7,118 nt of DNA from an uncultured Desulfobulbaceae bacterium (GTDB lineage Bacteria > Desulfobacterota > Desulfobulbia > Desulfobulbales > BM004): NCBI GenBank assembly GCA_947258675.1, contig CAMYJP010000103.1, forward strand, positions 1-7,118. The letters run 5' to 3'. The notes under the pieces are model-generated. The model was not told where the DNA came from. It searched no databases and saw nothing but the letters and a program-made list of their open reading frames with translations. This document shows positions 1 to 5,069 of the stretch, piece by piece (within the stretch, counting starts at the first letter, position 1; each line of letters opens with the position of its first letter). The translations under genes and the position numbers were made by a program.

Positions 1-71
1 GCAGTCTCAATTGTTATGTCGTCAAAATAAACAGGGAATTCTGGCGATTGTTCTTATTTAATCAGGTGAAG

Positions 72-512
72 TTAGTCAGAATAAACCGCCAGCCTACAAA
101 GTGTATGTTTATCTTCATAGGCCATACCCAATTCATCTCTACCACATTTATCGTTCCACCAAGTTCTTGTAATTTTAAATTTGTCACCTATTGCATTAGT
201 AATTTCAAAAAGTAGCATGTGGCCTAGACGTCCCCCCGAATATTCGATAGCGCAATTACCTTTATTTTCAATTTTCTTAATCTTTGAAAATTTCACACTC
301 AATTCTTGACTATTGTTTAAATCATCTTGAGAGGTCATCCAAGCTCTGTACAGATCGCCTTTAATTACATCGTTGCCATCAATAATAAGATTTTCATAAA
401 TTTGGCTATTATTCAGCGTAACGTTGGCCCTGATTTCGGAGTCGGCGGCAATACAAAATCCCAACATGCAAAGAGAAAAAACGACCCCAAAAAACAAGAT
501 TCTGAGGGACAT
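72..512 (-). CDS. Secreted protein of unknown function
   Basis: A 146-residue protein I do not recognise. It opens with a signal peptide: a Lys/Arg-poor start with Arg4, a hydrophobic stretch at about residues 5-21, and an Ala-Ala at 22-23 that suits signal peptidase I. Cys20 is not in a proper lipobox because Phe precedes it, so a lipoprotein is unlikely. The mature part (about 123 residues) is polar, with three Cys (87, 123, 139) and a Trp-Trp pair at 118-119; no membrane segment is seen. Start choice: ATG at 512 with an AGAAGG ribosome binding site (520-525) seven bases upstream. It is the last gene of the minus-strand series, 219 bases after the flavodoxin/ferredoxin gene, and copy 1 of the dispersed repeat fills most of that gap. 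It is probably exported to the periplasm; its function is unknown. The signal peptide and ribosome binding site make it a believable gene. Confidence 0.72.
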   Translation of the reverse strand: MSLRILFFGVVFSLCMLGFCIAADSEIRANVTLNNSQIYENLIIDGNDVIKGDLYRAWMTSQDDLNNSQELSVKFSKIKKIENKGNCAIEYSGGRLGHMLLFEITNAIGDKFKITRTWWNDKCGRDELGMAYEDKHTLCRLAVYSD

Positions 513-545
513 AACAACACCTTCTATAATTGATAAATTTTAATT

Positions 546-714
546 AAAACGCAAAATAGCAACGACAGATATGACTTCCCCTGTGAAGGCTTATTATGGA
601 ATTTTTCGGACCCCTTTCATGTGCTTCCCCCAAGGAAAGAGGTTATTTTAAATGATAAAGCTTTAAGCGTTGCTTAACTAATGATCAAGTGCCACAATGT
701 GAAAATTGGTATGA
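546..714. repeat. Dispersed direct repeat, copy 1 (about 169 bases)
   Basis: This stretch is a diverged copy of 1840-2005 in the same orientation. Bases 546-646 align without gaps to 1840-1940 at 85 of 101 positions. After a three-base length difference, 680-714 aligns to 1971-2005, including an identical block of 17 bases (AATGATCAAGTGCCACA). It lies between the stop of the flavodoxin/ferredoxin gene and the start of the secreted-protein gene, ending about 34 bases before that start. It contains an imperfect hairpin, CCCCTTTC (611-618) against GAAAGAGG (635-642). The terminator-like stem seen in copy 2 is largely lost here: only AGC/GCT and ACAG/CTGT still pair. No coding potential or terminal inverted repeats are visible. 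Confidence 0.85.
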
Positions 715-731
715 TGTAAACCAACCACTTT

Positions 732-1550
732 TTAATCATATTCTCCGAACCGACGCATAAAGGGTTCATTCCAGAAAGAAAGAACAACAAGATTCCCAAA
801 CCACCAATTTGCATTAAACGCCTTTGTATGGCAACCAGTCAGGCATCGATAACACCGCATACAATTGTCACCAATTACAGGATAAGGTCTCATAGTAATA
901 TTGTTCATTGGACATTCAATGACACAAAATCTGCACTCGTCACACTTACTTTGGTCGAGTTTTGGTTCTGGAACAAGTAAACGTAGTAATTTGTTAGAAC
1001 TTGTAACTGCCCCGACCAAGTTATATAATCCCTTTCCTTGCGTTATTGCATCTGGTCGGCTTGAAGGAAGTGTGCCCGGACGTCCATTTGATACATGTTC
1101 TGCTATAGATATAGCAAACCGCTTAGCTTTTTCTAAATCTTCTTCATTTGGACGACCTGGAGATTTTCCAATTATGCATGGAGCAGGATGATGTATTTCG
1201 CCACGAGTCCAAAATCCACCGGCAACATCTGCTCCTTTCTTACGTAATAATTTAGTTAAATCATACATAACATTACCAGGGGCTCCACCCCCTGTTGCAA
1301 AGACAAAAGCTCGACGATTATCAAGTGCAGGCAAAGATTCAAGAAATTCCTTAACAGGCGTTGGTGCATGGCTCTCGTGGGTGGGAGTCCCTATACCGAA
1401 CAGATCACCCTTCATCAACTCTTCTGGTTTTGCCTTGTTCATAGAGAGGCTTTGCACTATATGTCCTTCCTGTTCAAATGCACCAACCATTGACTTTGCT
1501 ACCTTGCGCGTATTACCGGTTTGTGAAAAACAGATCATATTAATATCCAT
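732..1550 (-). CDS. EFR1-type flavodoxin and 2x[4Fe-4S] ferredoxin fusion protein
   Basis: A 272-residue cytoplasmic electron-transfer protein. Residues 1-155 form a flavodoxin-like domain: the FMN phosphate loop SQTGNT (9-14), then GTPTHES (54-60) and TGGGAPGN (86-93), which fit the FMN-contacting loops. After a linker, residues 200-245 carry two tetracysteine motifs, C203-x2-C206-x2-C209-x3-C213-P and C230-x2-C233-x2-C236-x3-C240, each of the type that binds a [4Fe-4S] cluster. The order and length match the EFR1 family of anaerobic bacteria and archaea, whose members probably pass electrons between FMN and iron-sulfur clusters; the physiological partner is not known. Residues 247-272 are Trp/Phe-rich. 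The ATG at 1550 has a strong GGGAGGTG ribosome binding site, with six bases between GGAGG and the start. The gene sits alone, with long gaps on both sides and a repeat copy beyond each end. The leader holds small inverted and direct repeats (1590-1632) that may be regulatory. Confidence 0.93.
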   Translation of the reverse strand: MDINMICFSQTGNTRKVAKSMVGAFEQEGHIVQSLSMNKAKPEELMKGDLFGIGTPTHESHAPTPVKEFLESLPALDNRRAFVFATGGGAPGNVMYDLTKLLRKKGADVAGGFWTRGEIHHPAPCIIGKSPGRPNEEDLEKAKRFAISIAEHVSNGRPGTLPSSRPDAITQGKGLYNLVGAVTSSNKLLRLLVPEPKLDQSKCDECRFCVIECPMNNITMRPYPVIGDNCMRCYRCLTGCHTKAFNANWWFGNLVVLSFWNEPFMRRFGEYD

Positions 1551-1552
1551 CT

Positions 1553-1768
1553 TGCACCTCCCTCTAAGTTAGTAGTGCAACAATTTACTATCAGGATATT
1601 TTTCCTGAATATCCAATATAAGCCTGATATCCAGTGGAACTTTCCTGTATACTTCGGTTCTGCTTCATCGAATATGGGTATGAAAGTAGACTCCTAACTT
1701 CCCTGCCCCCATCTAGAGTTTCGAAACTGCCGTAGCCATGTCAAGGTGTATGATGATAACGGAACTGA
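1553..1768 (-). pseudogene. Possible decayed coding remnant upstream of the EFR1-type gene
   Basis: One minus-strand frame is open from 1768 into the EFR1-type ribosome binding site, broken only by a TAG at 1696-1694. The part before the stop reads TLTWLRQFRNSRWGQGS, and the part after it starts ESTFIPIFDEAEPKYTGKFH. Both look protein-like in composition (balanced charges, Trp and Pro) and the DNA is more GC-rich than the surroundings. There is no start codon with a ribosome binding site, and I do not recognise a family. A perfect 12-base palindrome, AGTTTCGAAACT (1717-1728), lies inside. It could be the decayed end of a gene or an insertion sequence, or a chance open frame. Confidence 0.25.
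1590..1632 (-). promoter_or_regulatory. Repeat-rich leader of the EFR1-type gene (possible operator or attenuator)
   Basis: About 40-80 bases upstream of the EFR1-type start there are three related elements, given on the plus strand: TATCAGGATA (1590-1599), CCTGAATATCC (1604-1614) and CCTGATATCC (1623-1632). The second and third are direct copies 19 bases apart; the first is inverted. Together they allow two mutually exclusive hairpins: TCAGGA (1591-1596) with TCCTGA (1603-1608), or GGATATT (1594-1600) with AATATCC (1608-1614). This is the kind of layout used by a repressor site or a switching leader, but no consensus is recognised and AT-rich sequence produces such repeats by chance, so the functional reading is an inference. 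Confidence 0.3.
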
Positions 1769-1839
1769 TCACCTCCACCACCAAAATCGGTTTTGTTTAC
1801 TGTTAGCTTGAAGTTCGCACAGTGTAAAAATACTTACAC

Positions 1840-1884
1840 AAAACGCAAAAAGCCTCCAACAGAGATGGCTGCCCCTGTGAAGGC
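1840..1884 (-). terminator. Intrinsic terminator or attenuator within repeat copy 2
   Basis: Read on the minus strand, GCCTTCA-CAGGG (1884-1873) pairs with CTCTG-TGGAGGC (1864-1852) as a stem of about 12 pairs with one bulged base and two G-T wobbles, closing a loop of about eight bases. A run of five T (1851-1847) follows directly, then GCG and four more T. It lies about 350 bases downstream of the two-CW gene and about 290 bases upstream of the EFR1-type gene. It could end transcripts from the right, or act as a leader terminator for the gene to the left. The equivalent stem in copy 1 is mostly lost. Confidence 0.55.
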
Positions 1885-2005
1885 TAATTATGGTATTTTA
1901 CGGACCTCTTTCATGTGTTTCCCCCGGGGAAAGAGGTTATGTTAATTAAAAATTCAAGTATGGCTTAATTAATGATCAAGTGCCACAAAATGAAAATTGG
2001 TATGA
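1840..2005. repeat. Dispersed direct repeat, copy 2 (about 166 bases)
   Basis: This is the second copy of the element at 546-714, in the same orientation, 1,294 bases to the right, beyond the start of the EFR1-type gene. It retains better base pairing than copy 1. Stem 1 pairs GCCTCCA/CAGAG (1852-1864) with CCCTG/TGAAGGC (1873-1884). Stem 2 pairs CCTCTTTC (1905-1912) with GAAAGAGG (1929-1936), and it competes with an inner stem TTTCCCC/GGGGAAA (1918-1932). Just before the element, GTGTAA/TTACAC (1822-1839) can form another hairpin. The 17-base block AATGATCAAGTGCCACA (1971-1987) is identical in both copies. No ORF lies within it. Candidates are a small mobile repeat, a structured leader RNA, or a small-RNA cassette. 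Confidence 0.85.
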
Positions 2006-2230
2006 GTGCTAGGGTGCAGCCTGCGGATTTTTGCCACAATCTAAACTCACTGAAACGGTATCTCATTCAATATTTACTATAGTTGTGCGAGGTCATTTTA
2101 TTCAATATATCCTGGAACCTCAGCAACTTCTGTTGATGATGGCAACGCCATCCCTTAAAGAAGCAAAGGTTTTGTGGTCAGGTTAAATTACCTGTTCGCA
2201 GCTTGCTTCTCATGCCAAGTCAGAAGAATT
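2006..2230. other. Intergenic stretch downstream of the two-CW gene
   Basis: No coding frame is supported here. The only clear structure is a perfect six-pair hairpin with a three-base loop, GATGGC-AAC-GCCATC (2138-2152). It has no T run on either strand, so it is not a good intrinsic terminator by itself. Together with 1551-2005 this makes a gap of 680 bases between the two-CW gene and the EFR1-type gene. Confidence 0.4.
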
Positions 2231-2425
2231 TTACTTTGAACTTGAATTACAGGCTTTAAAATAAATACAAAATTCACATTTATTTTTTTTGACGTTTTTA
2301 ATGAGCTCCACGCCAGGATGGTTACAGAGTGTTTCTTTTACTTCCCAACAATTAATACTATCTTCCCTTCCATACATTACGCAATTTTTCTGCATGCATG
2401 CTAAATATTTATAGCATTTTTCCAT
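2231..2425 (-). CDS. Two-CW-type Cys-rich mini-protein
   Basis: A 64-residue soluble protein with eight Cys (4, 10, 15, 26, 34, 50, 53, 59). The core is CWE (26-28), C34, then C50-x2-C53-x5-C59. This resembles the small two-CW-type domains common in Desulfobacterota, seen both as free mini-proteins and attached to sensor proteins. The cysteine count and spacing suggest metal or iron-sulfur binding; the biochemical role is not established. Start choice: ATG at 2425 with AGGAG (2432-2436) six bases upstream, an excellent ribosome binding site. A small inverted repeat TTACA-CTA-TGTAA (2441-2453) sits just upstream of that site and could be an operator. The gene stands alone, over 300 bases from either neighbour. 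Codon use is AT-rich like the rest of the window. I am fairly sure it is a real gene, less sure of the family name. Confidence 0.77.
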   Translation of the reverse strand: MEKCYKYLACMQKNCVMYGREDSINCWEVKETLCNHPGVELIKNVKKNKCEFCIYFKACNSSSK

Positions 2426-2735
2426 TTGATTCTCCTTTTGTTACACTATGTAATTATTGAGAATCTCACTTTTCCCAGCCATGATTGTATTTTCTTGTCA
2501 GCCTCGCAAGAATATCGTACTGAAACGTCTTTAGAGGGGCTTTTCATTCTCAATTTTGCTCTTATTTTACGGATATTAGAGATTCGCTATAATTCTAGGA
2601 AAAATAATATACAGTGAAGTCCAATTTTCCATGCCAAAACCGTTGGTTCGGACGCTTACAAGTTTCCGTCAGGTGTATTACGTCTATTTTTCATCTGGCT
2701 TTTCGAAAAAAATCAACAGGTTCGCCTTAAGTGAT
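2426..2735. other. Intergenic stretch upstream of the two-CW gene
   Basis: Apart from the ribosome binding site and the inverted repeat TTACA-CTA-TGTAA (2441-2453), I see nothing I can name. Plus-strand frames in this stretch lack ribosome binding sites and convincing composition. The promoter of the two-CW gene should lie here, because a terminator (2736-2777) separates it from the gene to the right, but no clear -35/-10 pair stands out. Confidence 0.35.
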
Positions 2736-2777
2736 AGAAAAGCCAGGATGAGATACTTTTGATCTCAATCCTGGCTT
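2736..2777 (-). terminator. Intrinsic terminator after the 4-Cys mini-protein gene
   Basis: A long stem is formed by AGCCAGGA-TGAGAT (2741-2754) and ATCTCA-TCCTGGCT (2762-2776, one bulged A at 2768), with a seven-base loop; the A2740/T2777 pair extends it to 15 pairs. On the minus strand the stem is followed by TTTTCTATC, so it should stop transcription coming from the gene at 3114-2866, about 90 bases after its stop codon. On the plus strand the T run is poorer, so any reverse activity would be weak. Confidence 0.75.
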
Positions 2778-2865
2778 CATATTTTCTGATATATTTAACG
2801 ATCTCAGCATTACAGAAAAGATTTTTTTTGCTCTCAACCCCAGAAACTGAAGATTGTTGTAAGCC

Positions 2866-3114
2866 TTAGGATAGGATTTGTTTTATCTTTTCAAGTTCAT
2901 ATGGGTAAAGCGTGTCGGAAAGCTCCGCAATTTTGAGTTCTATTGTATCATCCAACTTAGAATTTCTTTTCTCTATGTAATTAAACATATAATGTCGCGC
3001 GCATTTTGAATTATCACCCCAGCAGTAATGCTGCATATATAACTCAGCTATTGCTGACTGGTCTATCATTTTATTGTTAAAAAAATTGCATGATTCAACT
3101 CTTTCACAGTCCAT
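2866..3114 (-). CDS. 4-Cys mini-protein of unknown function
   Basis: An 82-residue soluble protein. The N-terminal half holds four Cys as C3-x5-C9 and C31-x6-C38, around the phrases SCNFFNNKM and YCWGDNSKCARHYMF. This arrangement (C-x5-C-x-FF...YC-x-G-x-N-x3-CAR) recalls a family of small Cys proteins that I associate with Desulfobacterota and relatives; metal or iron-sulfur binding is plausible but untested. The C-terminal half is charged and probably helical, with no Cys. Start choice: an upstream TTG at 3129 is in frame, but ATG at 3114 has GGGGAG seven bases before it and begins the conserved-looking part, so I use ATG. The gene ends at a strong terminator, and 669 bases separate its start from the phosphodiesterase gene, so it is likely a single-gene unit. 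With the next gene it makes a neighbouring pair of Cys-rich mini-proteins. Confidence 0.77.
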   Translation of the reverse strand: MDCERVESCNFFNNKMIDQSAIAELYMQHYCWGDNSKCARHYMFNYIEKRNSKLDDTIELKIAELSDTLYPYELEKIKQILS

Positions 3115-3291
3115 AATATTACTCCCCAACCTTTTTTAATAGTTAACCACCTAACAATCATTATAGTTATGAGCAAAACTTAGGCCTAAAAAATATTCAA
3201 TGCGGGATATCATTTAAATTCAACATGTTACCTATTTATCTTTCAATCACGACCGATTAAAGAACAATCCCAAATAGAAGATTTGCTGTCA

Positions 3292-3435
3292 ATGATAGAA
3301 AAATTTCGAATTTGCGAAGAACTAAAAAAATTGGATATGATTTTTAAATATAAGGAGGGAATGGTTTATGGCTATCTCAAATTACGTTTGCTTGCTACTA
3401 CTCCTAATAAATCTTTGCCAAAAGGAAAATTCTGA
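3292..3435 (+). other. Short open frame of 47 codons on the plus strand, doubtful
   Basis: ATG at 3292 opens a frame for 47 residues (MIEKFRICEELKKLDMIFKY and on), and the frame stays open upstream to a stop near 3190 without another ATG. The composition is helical and charged, as in real proteins, but no ribosome binding site precedes the ATG. Inside it, AAGGAGGGA (3352-3360) looks like a strong ribosome binding site, nine bases before a second ATG at 3368 in another frame that encodes a 31-residue peptide with a hydrophobic run (to 3463). The AGGAGG may just be Lys-Glu-Gly codons of the longer frame. The two readings compete: a decayed fragment of a larger gene, or a small membrane peptide. 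It runs opposite to all other genes here. Confidence 0.22.
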
Positions 3436-3508
3436 CACTATGAAATTTTCTGTCGGTGTGTGATGGAAATGCCAACCCATCCTTTATGATTTCAAACTTA
3501 CTGTTGAA

Positions 3509-3735
3509 TTATTAAGATGCGGCCCGAAAGTGTTTGCAGATTTCCTTAACATAGGGCGGCAGCACCGTTAAGGTATTTGATCCGGACCGGCAGGCCACCG
3601 CAACGAGATCAACCTGGCCGCCTTTGATTTCGTGTTTCCCGGAAACAATTCAACGTTCCGGTTTCTGTAGATTAACTTTGTCTTTGACCGCAATGGCCGG
3701 AATGGTTCCAAGGCCTTCTCTGCTATGCTCTGAAA
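3509..3735 (-). pseudogene. Decayed coding remnant downstream of the HD-GYP gene
   Basis: A GC-richer island follows the phosphodiesterase gene. In one minus-strand frame it reads HSREGLGTIPAIAVKDKVNL, then a TGA at 3652-3650, then in the same frame GKHEIKGGQVDLVAVACRSG and PPYVKEICKHFRAAS, ending in a double TAA (3514-3509). One frame, one internal stop, good amino-acid composition and a tandem stop at the end look like the 3' end of a once-functional gene that has lost its front. I do not recognise the family. A perfect small hairpin, GTTTC-CGG-GAAAC, follows the TGA closely. Base composition unlike the neighbours suggests transfer or an older gene interrupted by rearrangement. Confidence 0.4.
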
Positions 3736-3783
3736 GGCAGTGGTTAGGAGGATAGGGTAGGAATGAGTTGCGGACGCAGGCAG

Positions 3784-4917
3784 CTAATCTATAAATATTT
3801 CATCTTTGTACTTTTTATTTATACTTGTAAATGCTGCAAGATTTTCAAAAAAGATATCCGTCAATTCCGGATCAAAATGTTTTCCCCGTTCTTCCTTGAA
3901 TAGATCTAAAATGCGATCAAGCTCCCAGGCCTTTTTATAGTATCGATCATTTGCAAGGGCATCAAAAACGTCGGCTACCGCTGTAATTCGGCCATAAATG
4001 TGGATATCCTCTTTCTGCAGGCCATTGGGATACCCTTTACCGTTCCAATTTTCATGATGTTCGTAGGCAACTATAGCGGCAGCCTTTAATATTTTTCGAT
4101 CCGAATGTTTCAGTATCTCATATCCCAGAGTTGTATGTTTCTCCATAATAACCCTTTCCTCAGGTTCAAGAATAGCGGGTTTTAATAAGACTGCATCCGG
4201 AATGGCGATCTTGCCAATATCATGAAGGGGTGAAGCATGCCTGAGTACATCGCACTCATGGTCAGACAAGCCATACTCTTTTGCTAATAGATACGAAATA
4301 TCGGCCACCCGCCTTACATGGTTTCCTGTCTCTTTTGATCTCATTTCCCCTGTTTCAGCGAGGGTGAAAATAATCTCTTTTTGGGTTGCATCAATTTCCT
4401 CCTGCAACAAGATGGCTTCAATTTCTTTACCCGTATAAACAGCAGCCAGTAGAAGGTGCTCTTTGTCTTCATCAGAGAACTTGCCGCTACCAGTCATTTT
4501 ATTCACTGCCTGGAAAGCACCGATAATCTCTCCGGTACTGTTTTTAATCGGCAACGCCAGCAGATTATTGGTAAAAAAGCCGGTCTGTTTGTCTATATTC
4601 TGATCAAAACGTGGGTCGTTGTACGGGGCATTAATTATCAGCGACTCGCCAGTTGTGACGGCATGGCCACAAATTCCATTACAACAAGGGATTTCTATAC
4701 GATCCAGTCCGTGGGCTGCTCTGCTCCAAAGCATCTTTCTCTTACTATCGAGTATCCAGACAGTGCACCGCTCAGCGCTTACCAAATCACGTCCCAGGTC
4801 GGCCAGTCTGATAAGCAGTGAATCAATATCCTTCTCGTTGGCAATCTTGTTGATTGCTTTAAAGATTGTAAGCAAGAGCTGATCTGATGTCGGATTTGAT
4901 TCTAATCTTGTAGTCAT
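3784..4917 (-). CDS. GAF-HD-GYP c-di-GMP phosphodiesterase
   Basis: A 377-residue cytoplasmic protein that should hydrolyse cyclic di-GMP. Residues about 30-168 form a GAF domain; NK (139-140) followed by F147 and acidic residues recalls the NK-x-F-x-D pattern of cyclic-nucleotide-binding GAF domains, though the ligand cannot be told. Residues 180-365 form an HD-GYP domain with its signature residues present: E196/H200, LHDIGK (231-236) with the H232-D233 pair, H261, HHE (287-289), GKGYP (293-297), and D316/D319. All metal ligands expected of an active enzyme appear intact. There is no membrane segment or signal peptide, so input is likely a small ligand or a partner. It lies 152 bases after the REC-GGDEF gene on the same strand, suggesting joint expression of opposing activities. 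The ATG at 4917 has only a weak ribosome binding site (GAG eight bases upstream) and no better in-frame start nearby. Confidence 0.95.
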   Translation of the reverse strand: MTTRLESNPTSDQLLLTIFKAINKIANEKDIDSLLIRLADLGRDLVSAERCTVWILDSKRKMLWSRAAHGLDRIEIPCCNGICGHAVTTGESLIINAPYNDPRFDQNIDKQTGFFTNNLLALPIKNSTGEIIGAFQAVNKMTGSGKFSDEDKEHLLLAAVYTGKEIEAILLQEEIDATQKEIIFTLAETGEMRSKETGNHVRRVADISYLLAKEYGLSDHECDVLRHASPLHDIGKIAIPDAVLLKPAILEPEERVIMEKHTTLGYEILKHSDRKILKAAAIVAYEHHENWNGKGYPNGLQKEDIHIYGRITAVADVFDALANDRYYKKAWELDRILDLFKEERGKHFDPELTDIFFENLAAFTSINKKYKDEIFID

Positions 4918-5069
4918 AACGATGCTCAGACATCCTGGTATTTTCTGAAAAAAAATATATCTTTTTAGAATTAACTTTTATAGCCACATATTTTCTGATA
5001 GCGTGGTTACTACCGTCGTAGTATGAAAACTTTACTTTGGCCATTAACTGAGTAAACGGCTTTTCCTTT
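4918..5069 (-). other. Gap between the GGDEF and HD-GYP genes
   Basis: This gap holds no clear terminator: the only stem-loop, TACTAC-CGTC-GTAGTA (5008-5023), lacks a following T run. Co-transcription of the two c-di-GMP genes is therefore plausible. One minus-strand frame crosses the whole gap without a stop (from a TTG at 5083 to 4859, overlapping both genes). It has no ribosome binding site at either the TTG or its internal ATG, and I do not call it a gene. A run of T on the minus strand (eight bases near 4950-4957) adds an AT-rich stretch that might hold a promoter for the HD-GYP gene. Confidence 0.4.

Noticed and set aside
901..1191. 96-codon plus-strand frame opposite the EFR1-type gene
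   Set aside because: It lies wholly inside a well-supported gene on the other strand, with no recognisable domain; an antisense shadow.
1815..1890. Possible c-di-GMP-I riboswitch on the plus strand (GCACAG, then ACGCAAA and GCCTCC resemble the class consensus)
   Set aside because: The conserved receptor-loop segment, the GNRA tetraloop hairpin and the closing 3' strand are missing, and no plus-strand gene follows. The similarity is short and probably accidental.
2426..2617. 63-codon plus-strand frame upstream of the two-CW gene
   Set aside because: No ribosome binding site precedes its start, it begins exactly where the opposite gene begins, and the predicted peptide matches nothing I recognise.
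3640..3652. TGA followed by a GTTTC-CGG-GAAAC hairpin as a selenocysteine site
   Set aside because: The hairpin is too close to the TGA and too small for a typical bacterial SECIS element, the frame lacks a beginning, and no Sec machinery is visible. A pseudogene is simpler.
4456..4882. Two long plus-strand frames opposite the GAF domain of the HD-GYP gene
   Set aside because: Both are antisense to a confidently identified enzyme, overlap each other, and lack ribosome binding sites and domain features.
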